The notes under the pieces were generated by a model, which worked only from the letters and a program-made list of their open reading frames with translations, did no database searches and was not told where the DNA came from. From Streptomyces erythrochromogenes (GTDB lineage Bacteria; Actinomycetota; Actinomycetes; Streptomycetales; Streptomycetaceae): a stretch of DNA of 64,000 bases. This document shows positions 49,475 to 57,623 of this stretch, piece by piece; position 1 is the first letter of the stretch; every line of letters starts with the position of its first letter. The stretch is from contig NZ_CP108036.1 of NCBI RefSeq assembly GCF_036170895.1, positions 5,077,501 to 5,141,500 of the forward strand. The letters are read 5' to 3'. The translations under genes and the position numbers were made by a program.

Positions 49475-50662
49475 ATGCTGGGCTTGCCGAGTATCCCCGC
49501 CTCCTGTCTCCGGCCCCGCGACCCACGTCGCGGGGCCGTTTTGACGTTAACCTTCGTCGCCGTCGTCGCCGTCGGCGCGTTCACCGGCTGCTGGGACCGC
49601 GAGGACGGCGCCGTGGCCGCCGCCCGTACGGACGCCCCCGCGCCCGGAGCCCCGCGCGCGCCGGGCACCGCCGACCGAGAGGCGGTCGCCCGGGCCGCCG
49701 CCGAGGCCGTCGCCGAGGGCAAGTCCGGCAAGAAGGCCGCACAGGAGGTCGTCAGCCGCAGCGGCGACCGCTGGGGCACCGTCTACGACCGGGGCGAGTA
49801 CGCCGCCTTCGCCGAGGGACTCGACGGGCACTGGACCGGTGTCGGGGTCTGGGCCGTGCGCGCCCAGGACGGCATGATCACCGTCGACGGGGTCCAGCCC
49901 GCCGGCCCGGCCGCCCGGGCCGGCCTGCGCGCCGGGGACCGGCTGCTGAGCGTCGACGGGCACGCCGTGACCGGGATGGCCGTCGCCGACGTGGTCGCGC
50001 TGCTGCGCGGCACCGCCGGCACCCCCGTCGTGCTGAACCTGAGCAGGGACGGCGCCGACCTCACCGAGACCGTCCTGCGCGAGCGGTTGAGCACTGAGCC
50101 GGTCACCGTCCGGCAGCTCGCGGGCGACGTCACCGTCATCAAGGTCACCTCCTTCACGCGCGGTTCCGGCGAGCGGGTCAGGGCGGCCGTCCGCGCGGCC
50201 CCGGCCGGCGGCGGGGTCATGCTCGACCTGCGCGGCAACCGCGGCGGGCTGGTCGCCGAGGCCGTCGCGGCCGCATCCGCGTTCCTGGACGGCGGGCTCG
50301 TGGCGACGTACGACGTACGGGGCGAGCAGCGCGTCCTGAACGCGGCCCCGGGCGGGGACACGACCCGGCCGCTGGTGACCCTCGTCGACGGGGGCACGAT
50401 GAGCGCCGCCGAGCTGGTCACGGGCGCGCTCCAGGACCGCGGCCGGGCGGTGGCGGTGGGCAGCCGGACCTTCGGCAAGGGCTCGGTGCAGATGCCGACC
50501 GAGCTCCCGGACGGCTCGGTGGCCGAGCTGACCGTGGGCACGTACCGCACACCGGCGGGCCGCAGCCTCGACGGCGGCGGCATCACCCCGGACGTACCGG
50601 CGGGCGAGCGGGCCGAAGAGCGGGCCGTCACGGTATTGGGTGGCCTCGGGGTGGGTCCGTAG
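49475..50662 (+). CDS. S41 C-terminal-processing-type protease (PDZ)
   Basis: A 395-residue exported serine protease. The N-terminus has a signal or anchor helix (about 20-38, GAVLTLTFVAVVAVGAFTGC); Cys39 ends FTGC, a possible weak lipobox. A helical region (66-115), a PDZ domain (about 120-205, GVGVWAVRAQDGMITVDGV) and the S41 catalytic core follow, with nucleophile Ser310 in GGTMSAAE and general base Lys335 in FGKGSVQ. Such proteases process or degrade envelope proteins. The position after ftsEX suggests a linked role in hydrolase control, as known for some bacteria. The ATG at 49475 lies 7 bases after TAGACT, so it may be leaderless. Confidence 0.92.
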   Translation: MLGLPSIPASCLRPRDPRRGAVLTLTFVAVVAVGAFTGCWDREDGAVAAARTDAPAPGAPRAPGTADREAVARAAAEAVAEGKSGKKAAQEVVSRSGDRWGTVYDRGEYAAFAEGLDGHWTGVGVWAVRAQDGMITVDGVQPAGPAARAGLRAGDRLLSVDGHAVTGMAVADVVALLRGTAGTPVVLNLSRDGADLTETVLRERLSTEPVTVRQLAGDVTVIKVTSFTRGSGERVRAAVRAAPAGGGVMLDLRGNRGGLVAEAVAAASAFLDGGLVATYDVRGEQRVLNAAPGGDTTRPLVTLVDGGTMSAAELVTGALQDRGRAVAVGSRTFGKGSVQMPTELPDGSVAELTVGTYRTPAGRSLDGGGITPDVPAGERAEERAVTVLGGLGVGP

Positions 50663-50680
50663 TGCGAAAATGACCGCACT

Positions 50681-51166
50681 ATGGCTAAGGAAAAAGGGCG
50701 CAAGCTGATCGCCCAGAACAAGAAGGCGCGGCACGACTACGCGATCCTCGACACCTACGAGTGCGGTCTCGTGCTCACCGGTACCGAGGTCAAGTCCATG
50801 CGCCAGGGCCGGGCCTCGCTGGTGGACGGCTTCGTGTCGGTGGAGGGCCGGGAGGCCTGGCTCTACAACGTGCACGTGCCGGAGTACAGCCAGGGCACCT
50901 GGACCAACCACAGCGCCCGGCGCAAGCGCAAGCTCCTCATGCACCGGGAGGAGATCGACAAGCTGGAGCGCAAGGCGGACGAGTCGGGTCACACGATCGT
51001 GCCCCTCTCGCTGTACTTCAAGGACGGCCGCGCGAAGGTCGAGATCGCGCTGGCGAAGGGCAAGAAGGAGTACGACAAGCGGCAGACGCTGCGGGAGAAG
51101 CAGGACACGCGCGAGACGAACCGGGCGATCTCGGCCATCCGTCGCAAGCAGCGCGGCACGGTTTAA
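50681..51166 (+). CDS. smpB: tmRNA-binding protein SmpB
   Basis: A 161-residue partner of tmRNA in rescue of stalled ribosomes. It has the conserved core [37 protein letters not shown], and the C-terminal basic tail [17 protein letters not shown] that enters the empty mRNA channel. The ATG at 50681 is 18 bases after the protease stop. Its target RNA gene lies 82 bases downstream on the same strand. Confidence 0.97.
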   Translation: MAKEKGRKLIAQNKKARHDYAILDTYECGLVLTGTEVKSMRQGRASLVDGFVSVEGREAWLYNVHVPEYSQGTWTNHSARRKRKLLMHREEIDKLERKADESGHTIVPLSLYFKDGRAKVEIALAKGKKEYDKRQTLREKQDTRETNRAISAIRRKQRGTV

Positions 51167-51170
51167 TCAC

Positions 51171-51201
51171 CTGGCACGCGGTGGTCCACTTCGCGTACCA
51201 T
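51171..51201 (+). promoter_or_regulatory. candidate ssrA promoter
   Basis: CTGGCA (51171-51176) and TACCAT (51196-51201) with a 19-base spacer. It would start transcription near 51208 and give a short 5' precursor trimmed to the mature tmRNA. Confidence 0.4.
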
Positions 51202-51248
51202 GGCGTCAGCACCGCCCCCCGGGGTGGAGCACATTGTTAAAAAAACAT

Positions 51249-51634
51249 GGGGATGATCGGTTTCGACAGCGGATGTCGATGCAGGGGAAGCGAGCCGAGG
51301 AAGCGGCAATGATCTCGCTAACCACATGTCGCAAAAAATAATCGCCAACTCCAAGAGCGATAACTCCCGCTTCACCCTCGCTGCCTAATAACAGTGAGCT
51401 GAAGCCTCTGTGAGGAGCGTCAGCCCGGAAGTGGTCCCGGTCCGGATCCTGGCGTCAACTAGGGATCTAAACCTCTAGCCCCGGTCACGGGGGTTGGAGG
51501 GAAACCAAACAGTGACTGAGCCCGTCGGAGACTTGTCCGTGTGATCTCCGGGGCTGAGAAAAGCGCAGCGGACTGCGCTCGGAGAAGCCCTGCTTCTGCA
51601 CCGTTGGACGCGGGTTCGATTCCCGCCATCTCCA
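51249..51634 (+). ncRNA. ssrA: transfer-messenger RNA (tmRNA)
   Basis: A 386-base tmRNA. The 5' end GGGGATGATCGG pairs with the 3' acceptor half, and the T arm GGTTCGATTCCCGCC precedes CATCTCCA; the final CCA is not encoded. The tag reading frame is 51344-51391: Ala-Asn-Ser-Lys-Ser-Asp-Asn-Ser-Arg-Phe-Thr-Leu-Ala-Ala followed by TAA TAA. It adds a degradation tag to proteins from stalled ribosomes, with SmpB. The tag end is TLAA rather than the more common ALAA. Confidence 0.96.
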
Positions 51635-51653
51635 CTCATCCCATGTGGGCGAA

Positions 51654-51689
51654 GGCCCCCGGTCGCGACTGACGTCGCGACCGGGGGCC
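51654..51689. terminator. tmRNA terminator
   Basis: A perfect 16-base-pair stem (GGCCCCCGGTCGCGAC and complement) with loop TGAC, 20 bases after ssrA, followed by TTCGGCTTT. It faces the convergent yoeB gene as well. Confidence 0.92.
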
Positions 51690-51732
51690 TTCGGCTTTCC
51701 CGCGCCCGCCGGGTCGACGGGATGGCGAGAGG

Positions 51733-51996
51733 TCAGTCCGAGTAGTGGTAGCGGGCCTTGAGGATCTTCGCTTCTTTGTCGTCGGCCCTGTAGACCAGTC
51801 TGTGTTCGTCGTCGATCCGGCGGGACCAGTAGCCCGTCAGGTCGCCCTTGAGTGGTTCGGGCTTGCCGATGCCGGCGAACGGGGACCGCTGGATCTCCTG
51901 GATCAGGCGGGTGATCCGCTTGGCCATCTTGCGGTCCGCCCCGAGCCAGAAGAGGAAGTCCTCCCATGCGTCCGGGTCGAAATGGACGCTCCTCAC
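51733..51996 (-). CDS. yoeB: YoeB-type toxin, ribosome-dependent mRNA endonuclease
   Basis: An 87-residue toxin of the RelE/YoeB family. Residues matching those used by E. coli YoeB are present: Glu47 (GKPEPLKG), Arg66 (HRLVYR), and the C-terminal His84-Tyr85 (ARYHYSD). [13 protein letters not shown] is the family signature. YoeB cuts mRNA in the ribosomal A site when freed from its antitoxin. Its ATG overlaps the antitoxin stop by 4 bases (ATGA). The gene is complete and convergent with ssrA, whose product rescues the ribosomes left by such cleavage. Confidence 0.95.
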   Translation of the reverse strand: MRSVHFDPDAWEDFLFWLGADRKMAKRITRLIQEIQRSPFAGIGKPEPLKGDLTGYWSRRIDDEHRLVYRADDKEAKILKARYHYSD

Positions 51997-52265
51997 TCGT
52001 CACCGGCCAGTTCCCGGAGCTCCTCCATGCTCTTCGCCACGCTCGCGGCACCTTCCTTGTCCCGTGCGACGGCTTCCATCAGCCGACGGGCGTTCGCGGG
52101 GGACCGCAGCAGGTAGACCGTCTCCTGCCAGGAGTCGTAGTCGGCCGCCGACATGAGCACCGCGTCACCGCTCTTGGAGCTGATGCGTACGGGGACGTGG
52201 TCGTCGTTGACGCGCTCGATGAGGGGGAAAAGCGTCTTGCGAGCCTCGCTGGCGCTTATGGGCAT
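51993..52265 (-). CDS. yefM: YefM-type antitoxin
   Basis: A 90-residue Phd/YefM antitoxin that binds YoeB and represses the operon. The N-terminal DNA-binding part starts [19 protein letters not shown] and contains [20 protein letters not shown]; the acidic C-terminal tail (ELAGDE) should wrap the toxin. The ATG at 52265 follows GGAGGCGGCAG. Upstream lie four phased GTAC cores. Confidence 0.94.
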   Translation of the reverse strand: MPISASEARKTLFPLIERVNDDHVPVRISSKSGDAVLMSAADYDSWQETVYLLRSPANARRLMEAVARDKEGAASVAKSMEELRELAGDE

Positions 52266-52285
52266 CTGCCGCCTCCATTCGGAAT

Positions 52286-52328
52286 GGTACGAGGTTATGG
52301 TACCGCTCGCGTACCGGATTGTGGTACC
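52286..52328. promoter_or_regulatory. candidate yefM-yoeB operator with four GTAC cores
   Basis: GTAC occurs at 52287, 52300, 52311 and 52324, spaced 13, 11 and 13 bases, mostly within GGTACC. E. coli YefM-YoeB binds paired TGTACA palindromes about one helical turn apart, so this array is a good operator candidate. Confidence 0.55.
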
Positions 52329-52360
52329 GGAGGCGTGGTCTGTGTGGGTACATGGCAACG

Positions 52361-52426
52361 GGCCCCCGGCCGGGGGGCCGGGGGCCTGGGTCAGGCGGGG
52401 GCGGGGGCCTGGGTCAGGCGGGGGCG
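52361..52426. repeat. hairpin and 23-base tandem repeat
   Basis: A hairpin GGCCCCC/GGGGGGCC (52361-52379) is followed by two 23-base copies starting GGGGCCTGGGTCAGGCGGGG at 52381 and 52404, just beyond the collagen-like gene stop. The hairpin may end that transcript. Confidence 0.7.
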
Positions 52427-52430
52427 GGGG

Positions 52431-53624
52431 TCAGCAGAAGGGGACCTTGTTGAGGTTCAGGGCGTAGCGGGCGGCGATCCAGCCGGAGCCGTCGGCGAGC
52501 TTGTACCAGATCGAATTGCCGTCGACGTTCTGGCCGTTGACCTTGCACTGGAGCTTGACCACCGTGCCGGTCGGGATCTTGCCCTGCTGCTTGTAGTGGG
52601 TGCCGGGGCCGGAGCGGACTCCGAGTCCCTTGCCGGGGCTGACGATCTTGGCCTTGGGCTTTGCCTCGGGCTTCTCGTGGTGGCCGCCGCCGCACTTGCA
52701 GTCGCCGGGCTTTCCGGGCTTGCCGGTGTCGCCCTTCGGGCCCTTGGGGCCCTGGGGGCCTGCGGGGCCGGGCTTGCCCGTGTGGCCCTTCGGGCCCTGC
52801 GGTCCCTGCGGGCCGGGCCTGCCTTCGTGGCCCTTCGGGCCCGGCTTGCCGGTGTCGCCCTTGTGGCCCTGCGGGCCGCGGGGGCCTTCCGGTCCGCGCG
52901 GGCCCGCGGGGCCGGTGTCGCCCTTCGGGCCGCCCGCGGGTCCCGGCTCGCCCTGCGGCCCGCGGGGGCCGGCCGGGCCGGGCTTGCCTTCGTGGCCCTT
53001 CGGGCCCGGCTTGCCGGTGTCGCCCTTGTCCCCCTTGTCGCCCTTCTCGCCCTTCTCGCCCTTGTCTCCCTTGGGGCCGGGGCGCCCGGGCTTGCCGTGG
53101 TGGCCCGGCTTGCCGTCGTCGCCCTTGTCGCCCTTGGGGCCGGTCACCGGGGTGGCGACCGCGAACAGGGCGGGCGCCGCCTCGTCCGTCGACCACTCGC
53201 CGCCGTGCAGGGTGGTGCCCTGCGGCGCGTCCGCGTCCACCCGCAGGGCGACGCCCAGCCGGGTCTGCTCGTTCGAGGGGAAGACGAAGCCGGCGCGGTC
53301 CCCGGCGTCGCACGTCAGCCGGCGGGCGTCGGCCGAGCGCGTGCACGGGAGCGAGGAGCGCTGCCCGTCCCAGTAGAAGCGGGCCTCGGGGAAGGTCGTA
53401 CGGTCCGGCGCGGTGATCCGGAAGGTGCTGCTGACGGCCTGGTCGGACCCGTTGGCGGCCGCGATGACGACGCGGCCCGTCGCGCCGGGGGCGATCGAGG
53501 GGACGTACGGCTGGAAGAACCGGATGTTCGACGAGTCGGCGGCGGCCGGTACGGCCGGTGCCAGGCAGGCGGCGGTGACGGCTGCGACGAACAGGGCCGC
53601 GGGCACGGAACGGGAAGCAGGCAC
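52431..53624 (-). CDS. secreted collagen-like protein with C-terminal SH3 domain
   Basis: A 397-residue exported protein from the GTG at 53624 (GGAGGAAC at 8 bases). A signal peptide runs to about residue 29 ([15 protein letters not shown]). Residues 32-155 form a beta-rich domain with two cysteines. Then come about 50 Gly-X-Y triplets (about 163-305) such as [13 protein letters not shown] and [13 protein letters not shown], a Cys-containing break ([13 protein letters not shown]), and a bacterial SH3 domain (about 325-397, [21 protein letters not shown]) ending in Cys. Bacterial collagen-like tracts form triple helices; the SH3 end may bind the wall. Charged GDKG/GEKG triplets dominate the first part. 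Function unknown. Confidence 0.88.
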   Translation of the reverse strand: MPASRSVPAALFVAAVTAACLAPAVPAAADSSNIRFFQPYVPSIAPGATGRVVIAAANGSDQAVSSTFRITAPDRTTFPEARFYWDGQRSSLPCTRSADARRLTCDAGDRAGFVFPSNEQTRLGVALRVDADAPQGTTLHGGEWSTDEAAPALFAVATPVTGPKGDKGDDGKPGHHGKPGRPGPKGDKGEKGEKGDKGDKGDTGKPGPKGHEGKPGPAGPRGPQGEPGPAGGPKGDTGPAGPRGPEGPRGPQGHKGDTGKPGPKGHEGRPGPQGPQGPKGHTGKPGPAGPQGPKGPKGDTGKPGKPGDCKCGGGHHEKPEAKPKAKIVSPGKGLGVRSGPGTHYKQQGKIPTGTVVKLQCKVNGQNVDGNSIWYKLADGSGWIAARYALNLNKVPFC

Positions 53625-53672
53625 GGGTAGTTCCTCCGCAAAGGGAAGGGCGCTGAGGGGAAGCACCCCCAG

Positions 53673-54992
53673 TTATCGCGGATCTCCCGCGGTGGTCGTG
53701 CGTACCACGCGGGAACGATCACTCGGCCGCCGGATCGATCGGCCTGCCAGGGCGATCGCCAGGGCGATCAGCGCGGCCGTCGCCGGCACCGCGTACGCGG
53801 CGGCCGGGCCCGCGCCCTCCACCACCCAGCCGGCGCTCGCCGCGCCGACCGCGATGCCCGCGAAGATGGCGGTGACCGCCAGGGTCATGCCCTCGTTCAG
53901 CCGCCCCTCGGGGGTGCGGGCGTGGACCTGCGACATCGCCGTGACCATCGTCGGGGCCGTGGCCATGCCGGCCAGCAGCAGGGCGCCCGCCAGGGCGGTC
54001 ACGGAGCCGGTGGCCGCCGCCGCCCACGGGAGGGTCATCGAGACGGCCAGGGCGCACACGCAGGTCTTCAACGAGCGGGCGCGCACGGTGCCGTAGAGCA
54101 GGCCGGCCGCGCAGGAGCCCGCCGCCTGGAGGGCAAGGACCAGGCCGGAGGCGGCGCCCAGGCCCTGGACGTCGAGGTAGGCGATCGAGGTGACCTCCAT
54201 CGAGCCGAAGACCACGCCCGTGACGAGGAAGAGCGGCAGCAGCGGACCCAGCGCGCGCAGCGGGGACCCGCGCCGCGGCGCCGCCGACACGGGGGGCTGG
54301 GTGGCGCGGCAGGAGGTGAAGGCCAGCATGCCGGTGAGCAGCAGGGCAGCTCCGGCGAGGGTGCCCGCCTCCGGGAAGAGCACACCGCACAGGAAGGCCG
54401 CCAGGACCGGCCCGAGCATGAAGCACAGCTCGTCCGCGGCCTGTTCGAAGGACATCGCCGTGTGGTGGGCGGCGGGGGAGTCGTGCAGCAGGTGCGTCCA
54501 GCGGGCGCGGGACATGCCGCCGATGTTGGGCGTGGTGGCGGTCGCGGCGTACGAGGCGAAGAGCGTCCAGGCGGGAGCGCCGCTGCGGACGCAGGCGATC
54601 AGGGCCAGCGACCCGAGGACCGCGATCAGCGTCGCCGGCACGGCGATCCGGGCCTGGCCGTGGCGGTCGATCAGGCGGGCGGTCCAGGGCGCCACCACCG
54701 CCGTGGCCGCCAGGCCGGTCGCCGTGACCGCACCGGCGAGCGCGTACGAGCCCCGCTGGCCGGCGATCATCATGACCGCGCTGACCCCGAACATGCCCAT
54801 CGGGAGGCGGGCGATGAGGTTGCCGGCGGTGAACCCCCGGGTGCCGGGCAGTGCGAACAGCGTCCGGTAGGGGCCGGGTGCCCGCCCGGCGGCACGGCGA
54901 CGGGCGGCGGGAGCCGCGACGGGAGCGGTGGCGGGGGCAGGGGAGGCGGCGGTGATGACGAGGGTGCTGCCGGTGACGGTCATGAGGGGCAT
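53673..54992 (-). CDS. MFS transporter
   Basis: A 439-residue major facilitator protein with about 12 hydrophobic helices after a roughly 45-residue Ala/Pro-rich start. The loop after helix 2 has APWTARLIDRHGQARI, an MFS-type motif A variant. Other helices include FLVTGVVFGSMEVTSIAY and GMTLAVTAIFAGIAVGAAS. It resembles small-molecule exporters next to regulators. Divergent from a LysR gene with 84 bases between, so probably controlled by it. ATG 54992 has GAGGG upstream; ATG 54983 is also possible. Confidence 0.88.
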   Translation of the reverse strand: MPLMTVTGSTLVITAASPAPATAPVAAPAARRRAAGRAPGPYRTLFALPGTRGFTAGNLIARLPMGMFGVSAVMMIAGQRGSYALAGAVTATGLAATAVVAPWTARLIDRHGQARIAVPATLIAVLGSLALIACVRSGAPAWTLFASYAATATTPNIGGMSRARWTHLLHDSPAAHHTAMSFEQAADELCFMLGPVLAAFLCGVLFPEAGTLAGAALLLTGMLAFTSCRATQPPVSAAPRRGSPLRALGPLLPLFLVTGVVFGSMEVTSIAYLDVQGLGAASGLVLALQAAGSCAAGLLYGTVRARSLKTCVCALAVSMTLPWAAAATGSVTALAGALLLAGMATAPTMVTAMSQVHARTPEGRLNEGMTLAVTAIFAGIAVGAASAGWVVEGAGPAAAYAVPATAALIALAIALAGRSIRRPSDRSRVVRTTTAGDPR

Positions 54993-55076
54993 GGATCCAC
55001 CCTCGGCCGGGGCGGTGTGCGGCGTCCAACACCTGTTCCGAGGCCATTCACCCGTTCCCGTTGTTAGTCTCCGGGG

Positions 55077-56063
55077 GTGAATCCCCGTGATGTGGAACCC
55101 CGGCTGCTGCGCGGGTTCGTCGCCGTTGCCGAGGAACTGCACTTCACCCGGGCCGCCGCCCGCCTGTACGTCGCCCAGCAGGCGCTGAGCCGGGACGTCC
55201 GGCGCCTCGAAGCGACCCTGGCGGCCACGCTGTTCGTCCGCACCACCCGCGCCGTCGAGCTCACCGCCGACGGGCACCGCCTGCTGCCCCTGGCCCGGCG
55301 CGTGCTGCGCGCCCACGAGGAGCTGACCGGCGCCTTCGGAGCCGGGGCCGCGGCCGGCGCGGCGCCCCGGCCGCTCCTCGTCGACCTGAACACCGACGGC
55401 CCCGGCACCGCGCGCACCGTGCTGGAACGGGCCCGCGAACTCGCCCCGGACTGCGAGTTGATGGCTCGCTTCGAGAGCGGGCTCACCCATGCCGCCGCCG
55501 AGGTCGCGGCCGGCCGGCTCGACGTCGCCTTCGGGTACGCCGACGGGCTCGACCCCGTACTGCTGGCACCGCTCGCGCAGCGGCCCGTGCGGTACGAGCC
55601 GCTCGCCGTGCTGCTGCCCGAGGGGCATCCCCTGGCGGCGGGCGAGTCCGTACCGCTGGACGCGCTGGCCGGGGAGACCGTGTACGCGGGCGCCGGGAAC
55701 CCCCGCACGCTGGAGTGGACGGGGCTGGCGCGCGAGCTGTTCACCGGGAGGGGGATCCTGATGGCGCCGCCCGCGCCGGTCGCGATGGGCATGGACGAGT
55801 TCCGCCGGGTCATGGTCAAGACCGGCAATCCGGTCCTGGCGACCGTGGGCTTCCTCCAGATGCCGGGGTGCGTGAAGCTGCCGCTGACCGATCCGGTGCC
55901 GCTGTCGCCGCTGTCGATGGTGTGGCGCAAGGGTTTCGGCCACCCAGGGCTGGACGCCCTGCAGGCCGCGGCCGACGGGCTGGCGGCCGAGCGGGGCTGG
56001 CTCGTGCCACCGGCCGGGAGCTGGCTGCCCGCCCCGCTCACACACGGCCCGGGCGGCGGGTGA
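55077..56063 (+). CDS. LysR-family transcriptional regulator
   Basis: A 328-residue LysR regulator. The helix-turn-helix is at 8-65 (LLRGFVAVAEELHFTRAAAR, LYVAQQALSRDVRRLEATL) and the effector-binding domain spans about 95-300. It starts at GTG 55077; TAGTCT lies at 55065-55070 with no ribosome site between, suggesting a leaderless message. The divergent MFS gene is the natural target. narK begins 98 bases after it on the same strand, so a link to nitrate genes is possible but not shown. Confidence 0.9.
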   Translation: MNPRDVEPRLLRGFVAVAEELHFTRAAARLYVAQQALSRDVRRLEATLAATLFVRTTRAVELTADGHRLLPLARRVLRAHEELTGAFGAGAAAGAAPRPLLVDLNTDGPGTARTVLERARELAPDCELMARFESGLTHAAAEVAAGRLDVAFGYADGLDPVLLAPLAQRPVRYEPLAVLLPEGHPLAAGESVPLDALAGETVYAGAGNPRTLEWTGLARELFTGRGILMAPPAPVAMGMDEFRRVMVKTGNPVLATVGFLQMPGCVKLPLTDPVPLSPLSMVWRKGFGHPGLDALQAAADGLAAERGWLVPPAGSWLPAPLTHGPGGG

Positions 56064-56160
56064 GAGCAAGGTTTCCCGGCGGTCATCCGGCGGGGACCGG
56101 GGCCGAAACGCGCCCTTCCTACCGTCGTTCCCACGGACGCGACAGCTGTGGAGGCGTGTG

Positions 56161-57528
56161 ATGACCGGTACCGCACCGCGCAAGCGGGGCCGCTGGATCG
56201 AGCAGTGGGACCCCGAGGACGAGACCTTCTGGAAGGAGACCGGGGAGCGGGTCGCCCGCCGCAACCTGCTGTACTCCGTGCTCTCCGAGCACATCGGATT
56301 CTCCATCTGGTCCCTCTGGTCCGTGATGGTCCTCTTCATGGGCCCGCAGTACGGCATCGACCCGGCCGGGAAGTTCTTCCTGATCGCGACGGCCACCTTC
56401 GTGGGCGCCCTCGTGCGCGTGCCGTACACCTTCGCCGTCGCCCGCTTCGGCGGCCGGAACTGGACGGTCTTCAGCGCGCTGCTGCTGCTCGCCCCGACGG
56501 TCGCCGCGATCGTCGTGATGGAGCCGGGGACCTCCTACGGGACCTTCCTGCTCGTCGCCGCCCTCACCGGCGTCGGAGGCGGCAACTTCGCCTCCTCCAT
56601 GACCAACATCAACGCCTTCTTCCCGCTGCGGAAGAAGGGCTGGGCGCTCGGCCTGAACGCCGGCGGCGGCAACATCGGCGTGCCCGTCGTCCAGCTGGCC
56701 GGCCTGCTCGTCATCGCCACCGCCGGAGCCGGCCACCCGCGGCTGCTGCTGGGCGCCTACATCCCGCTGATCGTGATCGCCGCGGTGCTGGCCGCCGTAC
56801 GGATGGACAACCTGGCGCCCGTCCGCAACGACACCGGCGCGGTCCGCGAGGCCCTGAAGGACGCGCACACCTGGATCATGTCGTTCCTCTACATCGGGAC
56901 GTTCGGGTCCTTCATCGGCTACAGCTTCGCCTTCGGGCTGGTCCTCCAGACCCAGTTCGGGCGCACCCCGCTCCAGGCCGCCTCGCTGACCTTCGTCGGA
57001 CCGCTGCTCGGCTCGCTGATCCGGCCGGTGGGCGGGGCGCTCGCGGACCGGTTCGGCGGGGCCCGGATCACCCTGGGCACGTTCGTCGCGATGGCGGCGG
57101 CGACCGGGGTGGTCGTGTTCGCCTCGCAGCGGTCCTCGCTGCCGGTCTTCCTCGTCGGCTTCGTGGCCCTGTTCGTCCTGAGCGGGCTCGGCAACGGCTC
57201 GACGTACAAGATGATCCCGGGCATCTTCCAGGCGAAGGCCCTGGCGCGCGGGATGAGCGGCGAGAGCGCGGCGGCGTACGGGCGGCGGCTCTCCGGGGCC
57301 TCCATGGGGCTGATCGGGGCGGTCGGCGCGCTCGGCGGCCTGGGCATCAACCTGGTCTTCCGGGAGGCGTTCCGCACCTCCGGATCCGGTACGACGGCCT
57401 TCGTCACCTTCCTCGGCTTCTACGCGCTGTGCTGCGCGGTGACCTGGGCGGTATACCTTCGCCGCCCGGCGGCCCCGGTGATCCACGCGGCCGAGGCCCC
57501 GGCGAAACCCCAGCTCACGTCGGTGTAA
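56161..57528 (+). CDS. narK: nitrate/nitrite transporter NarK
   Basis: A 455-residue MFS nitrate/nitrite porter. It has 12 helices, including the family's glycine-rich nitrate signature GVGGGNFASSMTNINAFFP (about 137-155) and the second GNGSTYKMIPGIF (about 345-357). The N-terminal RWIEQWDPEDETFW is conserved in actinobacterial NarK. GGAGG lies 8 bases before the ATG at 56161; a GTG at 56158 is also possible. nnaR, a regulator of nitrate and nitrite assimilation in Streptomyces, follows 95 bases later. Confidence 0.95.
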   Translation: MTGTAPRKRGRWIEQWDPEDETFWKETGERVARRNLLYSVLSEHIGFSIWSLWSVMVLFMGPQYGIDPAGKFFLIATATFVGALVRVPYTFAVARFGGRNWTVFSALLLLAPTVAAIVVMEPGTSYGTFLLVAALTGVGGGNFASSMTNINAFFPLRKKGWALGLNAGGGNIGVPVVQLAGLLVIATAGAGHPRLLLGAYIPLIVIAAVLAAVRMDNLAPVRNDTGAVREALKDAHTWIMSFLYIGTFGSFIGYSFAFGLVLQTQFGRTPLQAASLTFVGPLLGSLIRPVGGALADRFGGARITLGTFVAMAAATGVVVFASQRSSLPVFLVGFVALFVLSGLGNGSTYKMIPGIFQAKALARGMSGESAAAYGRRLSGASMGLIGAVGALGGLGINLVFREAFRTSGSGTTAFVTFLGFYALCCAVTWAVYLRRPAAPVIHAAEAPAKPQLTSV

Positions 57529-57623
57529 CCGGGGCGAAATACGGGTGAACCGAGTCCGACACGCCGAGTTGGCAGGCTCGGTCCACCCGTACCGCCCCCA
57601 CATGCGTCAGTAGGCAGGTCACG

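Noticed and set aside
52600..53416. Gly/Pro-rich frames opposite the collagen-like gene
   Set aside because: The complement of GGX-CCX codons also reads as Gly/Pro. Signal peptide, SH3 domain and ribosome site exist only on the minus strand.
56064..56160. GlnR box upstream of narK
   Set aside because: GTCAT-6-GGGAC followed by GAAAC resembles half-sites, but the spacing is off by one base and two half-sites are weak, so it is not listed as a feature.
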